This document shows, one piece after another, positions 1 through 7,630 of a stretch of DNA of 13,698 nucleotides. Under the pieces are notes generated by a model. The model searched no databases. It was given only the letters and a program-made list of their open reading frames with translations, and had not been told where the DNA came from. How positions within the stretch are numbered: the stretch's first letter is position 1; each line of letters starts with the position of its first letter. The DNA is from an uncultured Muribaculaceae bacterium (GTDB lineage Bacteria > Bacteroidota > Bacteroidia > Bacteroidales > Muribaculaceae). The position numbers were made by a program, and so were the translations under genes. The DNA is taken from contig CAMWUM010000020.1 in NCBI GenBank assembly GCA_947177435.1, positions 1 to 13,698 of the forward strand. The letters are read 5' to 3'.

Positions 1-57
1 CCCCCGCCCCCTCCAGTGATGCCCGCGCAGGAAGCCACCGACGACCTGCCTTTCTAA
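1..57 (+). CDS. ssb: Single-stranded DNA-binding protein, C-terminal end only
   Basis: Reading from base 1 in frame 1 gives 18 residues and a TAA stop. They are a proline run followed by a short linker and the terminal residues DDLPF. A disordered Pro-rich linker ending in an acidic tip with a final Phe (DDIPF/DDLPF) is the hallmark of bacterial SSB, where this tip docks partner proteins such as RecO, PriA and exonuclease I. The OB-fold domain lies outside the window, so identity rests on the tail alone. The next gene, gpmI, begins 27 nt after the stop (or 9 nt if its earlier ATG is used), so the two may be cotranscribed. A tail match this short could in principle occur by chance, but length, position and stop all fit. 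Confidence 0.75.
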   Translation, partial: PPPPPVMPAQEATDDLPF

Positions 58-84
58 ACAACGATAATGCTGACTAATAAGACT

Positions 85-1599
85 ATGGGAAAGAAAGCTT
101 TGCTGATGATCCTCGACGGTTGGGGCATCGGCGACAAGTCGAAAAGCGACGTCATATACAACACTCCCACCCCCTACTGGGAATCGCTGCTGGCCAACTA
201 CCCTCACTCTGAGCTGCAGGCTTCGGGCGAGAACGTGGGCCTGCCCGACGGCCAGATGGGCAACTCTGAGGTGGGCCACCTCAACATCGGCGCCGGCCGC
301 GTGCTGTACCAGGACCTGGTGAAGATCAACAAGGCCATCGCCGACGGCTCGATCCTCAAGAACGCGCAGGTCAAGAACGCCTTCGAGTACGCCCAGCGCA
401 CCGGCAAGGGCATGCACTTCATGGGCCTGACCTCGAACGGCGGCGTGCACTCGTCGCTCGACCACATCTTCGCCCTGTGCGACATCGCCGCCCACTATGG
501 CCTGAAGGACGTGTACCTCCACTGCTTCATGGACGGCCGCGACACTGACCCCCGTTCGGGCAAGGGATTCATCGCCGAGCTGCAGGACCACTGCGCCAAG
601 ACCACCGGCACCATCGCGTCGATCATCGGCCGATACTACGCCATGGACCGCGACAAGCGCTGGGAGCGCGTCAAGGTGGCCTACGACCTGCTGGTCAACG
701 GTCAGGGCGAGCAGGCTACCGACATGGTGGCCGCCATGCAGCAGAGCTACGACAATGACGTGACCGACGAGTTCGTAAAGCCCATCAACAACGCCACCGT
801 CGACGGCACTATCAAGGACGGCGATGTGGTGATTTTCTTCAACTACCGCAACGACCGCGCCAAGGAACTCACCGTCGTGCTCACCCAGCGTGACATGCCC
901 GAGGAAGGAATGCACACCATCCCCGGCCTGCAGTACTACTGCATGACGCCGTACGACGCTTCGTTCACCGGCGTGCACATCCTCTTCGACAAGGAGAACG
1001 TCGACAATACCATCGGCGAGTACCTCTCGGCCCAGGGCAAGAAGCAGCTGCACATCGCCGAGACCGAGAAGTACGCCCACGTCACATTCTTCTTCAACGG
1101 CGGCCGCGAAGCCCCCTTCGACGGCGAAGACCGCATCCTGGTGCCCTCGCCCAAGGTGGCCACCTACGACCTCAAGCCCGAGATGAGCGCCTACGAGGTC
1201 AAGGACAAGCTCGTCGAAGCCATCGATTCTGAGAAGTACGACTTCATCGTGGTCAACTTCGCCAACGGCGACATGGTGGGCCACACTGGCGTGTACTCTG
1301 CTATCGAGAAGGCCGTCAAGACCATCGATGCCTGCGTCAAGGAGGTGATCGAGGCCGTCAAGCACCACGGCTACGAGGCCATCATCATCGCCGACCACGG
1401 CAATGCCGACAACGCCCTCAACGCCGATGGCACCCCCAACACGGCCCACTCGCTCAACCCCGTGCCCTGCGTCTACGTCACCGAAAACAAGGATGCCCAC
1501 GTCACCGACGGCATCCTGGCCGACGTGGCCCCCACCATCCTGCGCATCATGGGCCTTCCCCAGCCGGCCGAGATGACCGGCAAGTGCCTGATCAACTAA
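85..1599 (+). CDS. gpmI: 2,3-bisphosphoglycerate-independent phosphoglycerate mutase
   Basis: Interconverts 3- and 2-phosphoglycerate in glycolysis and gluconeogenesis in the cytoplasm, through a phosphoserine intermediate and two metal ions (Mn2+ in characterised enzymes). Alkaline-phosphatase-superfamily signatures are visible, numbered from an alternative ATG at 67: DGWG (D17), the phosphoserine loop [10 protein letters not shown] (S67), [20 protein letters not shown] (D402, H406), ADHGNAD (D443, H444) and TAHS (H461). The usual catalytic set therefore looks complete. I prefer the ATG at 85 because the protein then opens [14 protein letters not shown], as family members do, placing the serine at 61, close to its position 62 in the Bacillus enzyme. 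It gives 504 aa, a normal length. The ATG at 67 would add six residues. No ribosome-binding site decides the matter. The 3' end overlaps the ComF-type gene or stops just short of it. Confidence 0.96.
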   Translation: MGKKALLMILDGWGIGDKSKSDVIYNTPTPYWESLLANYPHSELQASGENVGLPDGQMGNSEVGHLNIGAGRVLYQDLVKINKAIADGSILKNAQVKNAFEYAQRTGKGMHFMGLTSNGGVHSSLDHIFALCDIAAHYGLKDVYLHCFMDGRDTDPRSGKGFIAELQDHCAKTTGTIASIIGRYYAMDRDKRWERVKVAYDLLVNGQGEQATDMVAAMQQSYDNDVTDEFVKPINNATVDGTIKDGDVVIFFNYRNDRAKELTVVLTQRDMPEEGMHTIPGLQYYCMTPYDASFTGVHILFDKENVDNTIGEYLSAQGKKQLHIAETEKYAHVTFFFNGGREAPFDGEDRILVPSPKVATYDLKPEMSAYEVKDKLVEAIDSEKYDFIVVNFANGDMVGHTGVYSAIEKAVKTIDACVKEVIEAVKHHGYEAIIIADHGNADNALNADGTPNTAHSLNPVPCVYVTENKDAHVTDGILADVAPTILRIMGLPQPAEMTGKCLIN

Positions 1600-2300
1600 C
1601 CGTGCGCTCGCTGCTCGCAGGCCTGGGCCACATTGCGGCCCCGCGGGTGTGCCGCGTATGCGGACGCGCGCTCGCCGCCGCCGAGGAGCACCTCTGCCTG
1701 GGGTGCCTCGTCGATCTCCCGCGCACAGGCGCGCACGCCAGCGAGTTCAATATCATACACCAGCGGCTCGGCCACAATTGCCATGTGGACCGGGCCGCTG
1801 GCTGGTTTTTCTACCGCCGCGCCACCCCCTACGCACGCCTGCTGGTCGACGCCAAGTACGGCGGCCTGCCGCGCCTGGCCCGCTCGCTGGGGCGCATCTG
1901 CGCAGCCGAACTGATGGCTGACGGATTTTTCGACGGCATCGAAGCGCTGGCTCCCATGCCCATGCACTGGACCAAGCGCCTGGCCCGAGGCTACAACCAG
2001 GCCGAGGAGATATGCCGGGGCATAGCCGACGCCACCGGCATAGCCATCTGCCATTCGGCGCTGCGCGCCGCCAAGAGCCACGGCATACAGGCGCGCCAGA
2101 GCGCCGCCGGCCGCTACGCCAACATCGCCGGCACAATCGCCCCGGGCCGAGGAGCCTCAACACTTGTTGGACGCCATGTGCTGCTGGTCGACGACATCAT
2201 CACCACCGGGGCTACGGTCGCCGAAGCCGTGCGCGCCCTTGCCTCCGAATCGCCATCTGCCATTTCAGTCCTGGCTCTGGGACTCACCACAACCAACTAA
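1584..2300 (+). CDS. ComF family phosphoribosyltransferase-like protein
   Basis: A ComF/GntX-type protein of 238 aa. The N-terminus carries two CxxC pairs (C23/C26 and C38/C41), the usual zinc-ribbon of the family. Residues 124-141 hold the conserved [18 protein letters not shown] stretch. Residues 199-211 hold [13 protein letters not shown], the PRPP-binding loop of type I phosphoribosyltransferases. ComF is required for DNA uptake in naturally competent bacteria, where it works with the ComFA helicase. In Bacteroidetes the substrate and role are not established, and no other competence gene is visible here. The start is uncertain: GTG at 1584 overlaps gpmI by 16 nt, while an in-frame GTG at 1602 begins just after the gpmI stop and would still keep both CxxC pairs. 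It is probably translated from the gpmI transcript. Confidence 0.9.
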   Translation: MPDQLTVRSLLAGLGHIAAPRVCRVCGRALAAAEEHLCLGCLVDLPRTGAHASEFNIIHQRLGHNCHVDRAAGWFFYRRATPYARLLVDAKYGGLPRLARSLGRICAAELMADGFFDGIEALAPMPMHWTKRLARGYNQAEEICRGIADATGIAICHSALRAAKSHGIQARQSAAGRYANIAGTIAPGRGASTLVGRHVLLVDDIITTGATVAEAVRALASESPSAISVLALGLTTTN

Positions 2301-2340
2301 CACAATGTTTTTCAAAAACAAACCGTTTTTTTTGGTAAAA

Positions 2341-2372
2341 TTTGGTTAATTTTAAAAAACTTGCTATCTTTG
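2341..2372 (+). promoter_or_regulatory. Bacteroidetes-type promoter for the OmpA-family gene
   Basis: TTTG at 2341-2344 (-33 element) is followed after 20 nt by TATCTTTG at 2365-2372, matching the Bacteroidetes -7 consensus TAnnTTTG. Transcription would start near 2379, leaving a leader of about 170 nt. A run of A/T lies directly upstream, which would suit a strong promoter. Confidence 0.75.
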
Positions 2373-2378
2373 CATTCT

Positions 2379-2548
2379 GAATAGTGGCATCAATCGATAC
2401 CGCTCGCATAACTAATAGATTATCAACGAATAGCGCCTATTCATTAAAAATTCGACCTCTCCCGCGAACAAATAACCCAACCAAACGTTTCAATAGAGAA
2501 ATATCACCAATTCATTAAGAATACATAAATTATTTTAAATAAGGTTAT
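2379..2548 (+). other. Long AT-rich 5' leader of the OmpA-family mRNA
   Basis: About 170 nt without a convincing reading frame, markedly more AT-rich than the surrounding genes. It contains a small hairpin, GAATAG-CGC-CTATTC (2428-2442), and two copies of a TTCATTAA(A/G)AAT stretch (from about 2440 and 2511), the second close to the start codon. Only a weak AAGG (2541-2544) precedes the ATG. An A/U-rich unstructured leader is expected for a highly translated Bacteroidetes mRNA. No known riboswitch was recognised. Confidence 0.45.
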
Positions 2549-3790
2549 ATGAAGAAAATGTTACTTCTCGCGGGAGCCGCTACGCTCTTCGCGGTTTCCT
2601 CTGCCAAGGCTCAGGAGACAATCCTCGTCCAGGACGAAGCAGTTGTGGAGTACGACATCACCAACTGTAAGACTGTGTACGACACGAACTGGAATAAAAA
2701 CTGGTTCCTCGAAGTAGGCGCTGGCTTCAACCTCCCCTTCGTTGAGAATCCCGTTGGTGCCGATCGCCACTTCACCGCCAACTACGGCGTAGGCTTCGGC
2801 AAGTGGTTCTCTCCCTACTTCGGCTGGCGCGCCGAGTTCTCCGGCGGCTCTATCCACTGGAACAACTGGCATCACCCCGCAGGCAGAATTGCCGGCGCCA
2901 AGACTGTCAATGCCAACCTCGACATCATGTGGGATATGTTCAACTCAATCGGCGGCGTAAACGACAAGCGCGTCTTCTCGATCGTTCCCTTCATCGGTGT
3001 CGGCGGTACTTTCAACTGGAATTACAAGCACCTCAACGAGTACGAGGAATACATCCCCAAGCATGACTGCCTCTACCCCAACTATGGCGGCAAGAACAAG
3101 AGCAACGAGTGGCTGCTCCCCGTATCTGCCGGTATCCAGTTCCGCTTCCGTCTCTGCAAGTACGTTGACTTCTTCGCTCAGGCACGCGCTTCGTTCTACA
3201 GCGATAGCTACGACAATGTCGTTGTTGCTAAGCCCATCGACGTAAACCTCAGCGCTCTCGGCGGCTTCACCTTCAACCTCGGCGGCCGCAGCTTCAACGG
3301 CTTCAACCCCTGCGACTATACCCAGCAGGTTGCCGACCTCAACACTCAGGTCAACGACCTCCGCGCCGAACTCGCCACCACCGCCCAGGCTCTGGCTGAG
3401 GCTCAGGAACTCCTTGAGAACTTCCCCTGCCCCGAGGCAGAAGTTGTTGAGGTTGCTCCCGACTACGCTCCCCTGCTCGGCACCGTTCGCTTCTCGATCG
3501 GCTCTGCCGCTATCCGCGACATGGAGAAGGTTAACGTTTACAACCTCGCTCAGTGGATGAAGGGCAACGACGCCAAGGTTGTCATCACCGGCTACGCTGA
3601 CAAGGGCACCGGCACCAGCAACTTCAACATGCAGCTCTCTAAGAAGCGCGCTGATGCCGTTTGCAACATGCTCGTTAAGCAGTACGGCATCAACCCCAAC
3701 CGCCTCATCGTTAAGGCCGACGGCAGCAACGTTCAGCCCTACGAGATCAACAACTGGAACCGTATCGTCATCTTCACTGTTGCCGAATAA
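2549..3790 (+). CDS. OmpA-family outer-membrane protein with peptidoglycan-binding domain
   Basis: 413 aa. Residues 1-21 form a signal peptide (MKKMLLLAGAATLF core, cleavage likely after SSAKA). Residues about 25-255 are rich in aromatic and Gly residues, with alternating strands typical of an outer-membrane beta-barrel. Residues about 259-290 form a short Leu/Ala-rich coiled coil or linker. From about 303 to the end is an OmpA C-terminal domain, with TGYADKGTG (D351) and LSKKRADAV (R367) at the positions that bind diaminopimelate in OmpA homologues. It should anchor the outer membrane to peptidoglycan. The spacing from D351 to R367 is one residue longer than in the classical NxxLSxxR pattern. 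The gene uses GTT and GCT often, whereas neighbouring genes favour GTC and GCC, which suggests very high expression. It has its own promoter and a hairpin after the stop. The exact barrel subfamily is not resolved. Confidence 0.93.
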   Translation: MKKMLLLAGAATLFAVSSAKAQETILVQDEAVVEYDITNCKTVYDTNWNKNWFLEVGAGFNLPFVENPVGADRHFTANYGVGFGKWFSPYFGWRAEFSGGSIHWNNWHHPAGRIAGAKTVNANLDIMWDMFNSIGGVNDKRVFSIVPFIGVGGTFNWNYKHLNEYEEYIPKHDCLYPNYGGKNKSNEWLLPVSAGIQFRFRLCKYVDFFAQARASFYSDSYDNVVVAKPIDVNLSALGGFTFNLGGRSFNGFNPCDYTQQVADLNTQVNDLRAELATTAQALAEAQELLENFPCPEAEVVEVAPDYAPLLGTVRFSIGSAAIRDMEKVNVYNLAQWMKGNDAKVVITGYADKGTGTSNFNMQLSKKRADAVCNMLVKQYGINPNRLIVKADGSNVQPYEINNWNRIVIFTVAE

Positions 3791-3819
3791 TCATTCCCCA
3801 TACTCCTCAAAAATCACGG

Positions 3820-3840
3820 GCCCGGGCCGAAAGCCCGGGC
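3820..3840. terminator. Bidirectional hairpin between convergent genes
   Basis: GCCCGGGC (3820-3827), loop CGAAA, GCCCGGGC (3833-3840): a perfect 8-bp GC stem located 29 nt after the OmpA-family stop and 30 nt beyond the stop of the convergent FISUMP-like gene. On the minus strand it is followed closely by TGATTTTTG, a fair T tract. On the plus strand only CTCTTTG follows, so termination of the OmpA transcript may be less sharp or act mainly as 3'-end protection. Confidence 0.7.
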
Positions 3841-3870
3841 GCTCTTTGTATTGTCTCGCTGCCGTCGTTG

Positions 3871-4629
3871 TTATGGCAATACGGGCCGTATGCTGTAGCC
3901 AGTGTCGCGGTCAAACGTCTCGAGCCATCGGCGGTGCAGATTGATCCAAAGGGCGTAAGCCTCCTCGTCGCCGGCAGGTGTAGCCGTCCAGTAACGGCCC
4001 AAATCGCCGGCATCCTGCACCGAGGTCATGTTATGCCAGCCGGCGGCGGGCAGATATAGCACGTTGCCGTTGCGGGCCGTCACCTCATAGCCCGAGCCAT
4101 CCCAACGCCACGAGCAGCTGTCAATCAGTTCTTGGCATTCCTCCCTGGTGGGCAGGCGCCAATCGCCGCCCCACAGGGCGCGGGCCGCGTCGCAAGCGGC
4201 ATTGCCGGCTATGCCCCCAATTCTCTTGCCGTATGTGAGCGAGTTGTCCGTGTCGTAAGTCTCCTTGGCCGAGATTTCACCCCAGGCGTAAAAGTCTCCG
4301 TGGTCGCGGGGCGAGGCGGCGCCAATGTTGCAGGCCGCCCACCTTACCCTCGTGCCCATGTCGAGCCACTGGTGGCCGCCTTCGTCGCCAATGCAGGGAT
4401 TTTCCAACTCCACCTCTTCGTCGGAGAGCGGCTCCACTGACAGTTTGCCTTCGGCGGCTGGGCTTTCACTGCCGGCCTCGGCATTCCCTGGGACGTTTTC
4501 GGGGGCCGGCTCATCGGGCAATTCGGGCCGGGCGGCATCCTTGGCAAGAAAATAAACGGCGACGCCTGCCGCGATAAAGGCCGCGGTGGCTATCGGGATG
4601 ATGATCTTTTGCTTGTTTTTGGGTGTCAT
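3871..4629 (-). CDS. FISUMP-like membrane-anchored extracytoplasmic protein
   Basis: 252 aa. Residues about 8-29 form one hydrophobic N-terminal segment after a lysine-rich start, probably an uncleaved anchor. Residues about 31-80 are an acidic Pro/Glu/Ala linker. From about 84 to the end is a domain resembling the Fibrobacter succinogenes major paralogous (FISUMP) family: GHQWLDMGTRVRWAACNIGA, GDFYAWGE, WGGDWRLPTREECQELID, LYLPAAG, GRYWTATP and a final GYSIRPV. Such domains are abundant in Bacteroidales surface or secreted proteins, and their ligand is generally unknown. No lipobox cysteine is visible, so this copy is more likely membrane-anchored than a lipoprotein. The start lies 24 nt after the recO stop, which suggests cotranscription from the recO promoter, although no functional link to RecO is apparent. 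Confidence 0.8.
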   Translation of the reverse strand: MTPKNKQKIIIPIATAAFIAAGVAVYFLAKDAARPELPDEPAPENVPGNAEAGSESPAAEGKLSVEPLSDEEVELENPCIGDEGGHQWLDMGTRVRWAACNIGAASPRDHGDFYAWGEISAKETYDTDNSLTYGKRIGGIAGNAACDAARALWGGDWRLPTREECQELIDSCSWRWDGSGYEVTARNGNVLYLPAAGWHNMTSVQDAGDLGRYWTATPAGDEEAYALWINLHRRWLETFDRDTGYSIRPVLP

Positions 4630-4653
4630 TATAGTCGTATAGCTTTAATTTCA

Positions 4654-5373
4654 TCAGAAGAGTGATCGCAGGATGGGCAGAGAGGCAAGCGAACGCATCG
4701 ACGCGTAATGAATCGAGTAATAGTCGAGGATGGCGTCGAGGATAGCGTTGCGCTCACTCCGGCTCAGGCGCAGCAGCCGCAGGGAGCGCGGGCTCAGGCG
4801 CATAAGCACAGCCACCACGCGGGCCTGCTCAGGCGGCAGCGCAGCGCGGTGCAGGGGCGCGGCAATGCTAAAGCGGCCCTCGCGCATATCGAAGTAGGCG
4901 CCAGAGGAGTATGTGCCCATGTCAGGCTCGATGCCCAGGAAGCGGCCGAGATGGGCCAGAAAATAAAGGTGGAAATTAGCAAGGGCCGTGCCGCCGAGTG
5001 ACTGAAGATGCGTGGCCGACGAAAAGATGAAGTCAGACATCAGTTCGTCAGGCCCGCTCTGCCGCAACGCCGAGCATAGGAAGTCGCTGACAAACAGGGC
5101 CACGGTGCCCGCCGCCGGGTCGGCCGACATAGGCGCGGGCACCGGCTTGACGTCGGTGATGCGCGCCAGTTCGCGCCCGGGCTTGGTCCAGGCCACGGCC
5201 TCGAACACCCGCATGGGCATCATGATGGCGCGCCGACGACTCGCCTCTCGCCCTGCGCCCGAGGGTATAACGGCCGCCAGGGCCCCGAGCTCGCGGGTCC
5301 ATAGCGTGGCCACCGACTGCGAGTCGCTGTACTTGACGGCGCGGAGGCATATGCAGGTCACTTTTTGCGGCAT
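4654..5373 (-). CDS. recO: DNA repair protein RecO
   Basis: 239 aa, the usual length. RecO helps load RecA onto SSB-coated single-stranded DNA together with RecR in gap repair. The N-terminal OB-fold signature is visible (CLRAVKYSDSQSVATLWTRELG, about residues 9-30), followed by the central helical region (LFVSDFLCSALR, about 93-104; LANFHLYFLAHLGRFLGIEPD, about 131-151) and a C-terminal segment with YFDMREGRFS (about 160-169). No zinc-binding cysteine cluster of the Deinococcus type is seen. The ATG at 5373 fits the family N-terminus. A possible promoter lies immediately upstream in the shared region with lepB. The ssb tail at the left edge of the window encodes the known RecO partner, but the two genes are about 5 kb apart and on opposite strands. 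Confidence 0.93.
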   Translation of the reverse strand: MPQKVTCICLRAVKYSDSQSVATLWTRELGALAAVIPSGAGREASRRRAIMMPMRVFEAVAWTKPGRELARITDVKPVPAPMSADPAAGTVALFVSDFLCSALRQSGPDELMSDFIFSSATHLQSLGGTALANFHLYFLAHLGRFLGIEPDMGTYSSGAYFDMREGRFSIAAPLHRAALPPEQARVVAVLMRLSPRSLRLLRLSRSERNAILDAILDYYSIHYASMRSLASLPILRSLF

Positions 5374-5392
5374 GGACTGGGTCTTTTAATTG

Positions 5393-5425
5393 CAAAATTA
5401 GCCCAAATTCGGGTCATATCGCCAA
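5393..5425 (-). promoter_or_regulatory. recO: Possible promoter for recO
   Basis: On the minus strand a TAATTTTG -7 element (plus-strand 5393-5400) matches TAnnTTTG. A TTG (plus-strand 5423-5425) stands 22 nt upstream of it as a weak -33. Transcription would start about 14 nt before the recO ATG. The weak -33 lowers confidence. Confidence 0.4.
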
Positions 5426-5458
5426 TTTTGGCGTGAAATTAGCATTTTTAACAGTAAA

Positions 5459-5493
5459 TTGCCCGTGCGTGACAAGATTTTTGAGTAATTTTG
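5459..5493 (+). promoter_or_regulatory. lepB: Possible promoter for lepB operon
   Basis: TAATTTTG at 5486-5493 matches the -7 consensus. TTG at 5459-5461 is a possible -33, with a 24-nt gap that is longer than the roughly 20 seen at the better promoters in this window. Transcription near 5500 would give a leader of about 30 nt to the ATG at 5530. It would also rule out the in-frame TTG at 5491 as a start, because that codon lies inside the -7 element. Confidence 0.45.
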
Positions 5494-5529
5494 TGCTCAT
5501 ATAGACTAATAGCCCTTATACATATCATA

Positions 5530-7089
5530 ATGGTCGACAAAGCACCGTCCGGCACTAATGACCGGCTGAAAAATTTCAAAGACAATTTCTTGGCACGATG
5601 CAAAGACAACACCACTAAGCGTTGGATACGGTTCTCGGCCGTGGCCATCATATACACTTTGTGGGTCGTATGGCTGGGCAACTACTGGTTCCTGCTGGGC
5701 CTGCCGCTGCTGTTTGATATCTACATCACGGGCTACATCCCGTTCTCGTGGTGGCGCACGAGCAAGAGCAAGATGGTGCGCTCAGTGATGAGTTGGGTCG
5801 ACGCCATCGTGTACGCGCTCATCCTTGTCTACTTCATCTTCAACTTCCTGGGCCAGAACTATATGATACCCTCCTCGTCGCTTGAGAAGACGCTCCTGAC
5901 GGGCGACTACCTCCTGGTCGAGAAGGTGACCTACGGACCCCGCGTGCCTATGACGCCCGTCCACTTCCCCCTGGCACACAACACCATGCCGGTCATCGGC
6001 GGCGACAGCTACGCCGACTGGCCACAGAACGGATACCGCCGCCTCTCAGGCACCGGCCAGATCGAGCGGGGCGACATCGTGGTGTTCAACTTCCCTTACG
6101 GCGACACCATCGTATCCAACGAGGAGCGCCTGGCCGCCCAGGGACAAGTCAACGTCTACTATGACATCGCCCGCGACATCGAGCGCAACGGCGTGGCCGA
6201 AGACGGTGCAGCCTTCATCAAGTCGAATCCCGAGGTGTTTGGCGAGGTAAGATACAGGCCCGTCGACCGACGCACCAACTACGTGAAGCGCTGCGTCGGC
6301 CTGCCCGGCGACACGTTCAAAGTGGTGCACGACACCATCTACGCCAACGGCCGAGCACTCCCCACGCCAGTCAACTCGCAGCAGCGCCAGATCGTAGCCC
6401 TCTCGCGACCGCTCACCGACGACGACCGCGCCAAGTACCGCATCACCAACGAAGATATGGCCTACTCCGGATTCTCGCCGGAGGAGACGCCCCACATGCA
6501 GGCTTACCTGCGCCTGCCGGCCAACACGCCCATCTACAAACTGCCCCTGTCGCTCGCCACAATCGAGCAGATGCGCGCCGACGGGCTGCTCATCTCCAAC
6601 CTCAAATACAACGATTACCTGCGCCGCATAGGCCATCCCGACCTTTTCAGGGGCATCTTCAATCCCCGCCCGCTGTGGACCCCCAGCGACTGGGGCGGCG
6701 ACGGAGTCGTAATCCCATTCCGCGGCCTCACAATCCCCCTCACCGAGGACAACTGGACGCTCTACGAGCGCTGCATCCGCAACTACGAGGGCCACAACGA
6801 CTACTATTTCACAGATGGCAAGGTACTTGACGGCCAGGGCAACGAGGTGAAGGAATACACCTTCGCCATGGACTATTATATGATGATGGGCGACAACCGC
6901 GACAACTCGTCCGATTCCCGCTTCTGGGGCTTCGTGCCCGAGGACCACATCGTGGGCCGCCCGCTCATCGTGCTCATATCATTCGATCCCGACAAGGGCC
7001 TCTTCTCCAACATACGCTGGAGCCGAATGTTCTCCAACCCCAACCCCGACAAGGCCGCCTTCAAGGCCTTCGAAAAAGGCATCGACTAA
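5530..7089 (+). CDS. lepB: Signal peptidase I
   Basis: 519 aa, an inner-membrane serine protease that removes signal peptides from exported proteins at the periplasmic face. Two or more hydrophobic segments lie at about 34-70, and another at about 89-108. The catalytic serine box reads IPSSSLEKTL (S117 by alignment with SMxPT), then TGDYLLVEK. The lysine box is YVKRCVGLPGD (K253), and the closing motif is MGDNRDNSSDSRFWGFVP (about 453-470). The Ser-Lys distance (136 residues) and the Lys-to-GDNRDNS distance (about 200) are far longer than in E. coli LepB, so two large insertions sit around the periplasmic catalytic fold. Long forms are common in Bacteroidetes. It heads an apparent operon with the next two genes (4-nt gap, then a 16-nt overlap). 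The ATG at 5530 is chosen over a TTG at 5491 that would fall within the likely promoter. Confidence 0.93.
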   Translation: MVDKAPSGTNDRLKNFKDNFLARCKDNTTKRWIRFSAVAIIYTLWVVWLGNYWFLLGLPLLFDIYITGYIPFSWWRTSKSKMVRSVMSWVDAIVYALILVYFIFNFLGQNYMIPSSSLEKTLLTGDYLLVEKVTYGPRVPMTPVHFPLAHNTMPVIGGDSYADWPQNGYRRLSGTGQIERGDIVVFNFPYGDTIVSNEERLAAQGQVNVYYDIARDIERNGVAEDGAAFIKSNPEVFGEVRYRPVDRRTNYVKRCVGLPGDTFKVVHDTIYANGRALPTPVNSQQRQIVALSRPLTDDDRAKYRITNEDMAYSGFSPEETPHMQAYLRLPANTPIYKLPLSLATIEQMRADGLLISNLKYNDYLRRIGHPDLFRGIFNPRPLWTPSDWGGDGVVIPFRGLTIPLTEDNWTLYERCIRNYEGHNDYYFTDGKVLDGQGNEVKEYTFAMDYYMMMGDNRDNSSDSRFWGFVPEDHIVGRPLIVLISFDPDKGLFSNIRWSRMFSNPNPDKAAFKAFEKGID

Positions 7090-7093
7090 TGCA

Positions 7094-7630
7094 ATGAAAC
7101 ACATGGATATAGACCAGAAATTCAAATACGCCGACGAGCGCGACAAGTGCTACGGCCTGGCCGGCATCGCCATCTCGCTCAACGTGTGGGACGGCCACCA
7201 GGCCATACGCCAAATCACGATCGACGGCCCCGAATCCATTAGCTTCGCCCCCGAGGCCGAAGTGTACACCAACCCCCGAATGTCGGCCAAAATCGTCTGG
7301 AACGACCAGTTGCGCCAGTACCAACTGCTGATGGGCATGGCTCTGAGCAACCTTATGAGCCGCGCCATCGTGCTGCGCCACAAACAGATAGGCAGCGACC
7401 TGCGCGACCGCTTCTTCGCCATCGCCGACGCCGACGGCCAGGCCTACTGCGCCCTCGAGCACGACGAGACAGAGATGATCTTCAACAAGACGTACCAATA
7501 CCTCAACTCCCTCTACTCCAACTCTCAGGTGATCAACGCCGTGCGCCAGTTCGCCGAGACGCTGCAAAGCCGGCGCACAATGTCGGCGGCCGAAGTCGAG
7601 GAGGAACTTGCTCGATGCCTTCGCCACTGA
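7094..7630 (+). CDS. Unrecognised conserved-looking cytoplasmic protein
   Basis: 178 aa that I cannot assign to a family. It begins 4 nt after the lepB stop and its end overlaps the WbqC-like gene by 16 nt, so it is almost certainly translated from the same mRNA. No signal peptide, membrane segment or cysteine cluster is visible. The first half looks alpha/beta (AGIAISLNVWDG, ISFAPEAEVYTNPRMSAKIVW). The second half is strongly helical and charged (LRQYQLLMGMALSNLMSR, then a region around IGSDLRDRFFAIADADGQAYCALEHDETEMIF). The C-terminal 40 residues look like one or two amphipathic helices. Codon usage and GC-rich third positions match its neighbours, which supports a real gene. A second in-frame ATG at 7103 is an equally possible start. 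Function is unknown; association with secretion or envelope biogenesis is inferred from neighbours only. Confidence 0.8.
   Translation: MKHMDIDQKFKYADERDKCYGLAGIAISLNVWDGHQAIRQITIDGPESISFAPEAEVYTNPRMSAKIVWNDQLRQYQLLMGMALSNLMSRAIVLRHKQIGSDLRDRFFAIADADGQAYCALEHDETEMIFNKTYQYLNSLYSNSQVINAVRQFAETLQSRRTMSAAEVEEELARCLRH

Noticed and set aside
2306..2320. TGTTTTT-C-AAAAACA palindrome after the ComF-type gene as a terminator
   Set aside because: The stem is all A-T except one pair and the loop is too small. It is more likely part of the AT-rich tract upstream of the OmpA promoter than an intrinsic terminator.
5491..5529. TTG at 5491 as the lepB start, adding 13 residues
   Set aside because: The codon falls inside the proposed TAATTTTG -7 element and the added residues do not resemble the family. 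The ATG at 5530 is preferred.
6046..6948. A 300-residue open frame on the minus strand inside lepB
   Set aside because: It is antisense to the lepB catalytic domain, with Val/Gly/Ala-rich low-complexity sequence. It is a shadow of third-position GC bias.
7061..7627. A 188-residue minus-strand frame opposite the unrecognised gene after lepB
   Set aside because: The plus-strand frame has operon-like packing on both sides. The antisense frame is Val/Gly/Leu-biased and has no promoter or neighbour logic.
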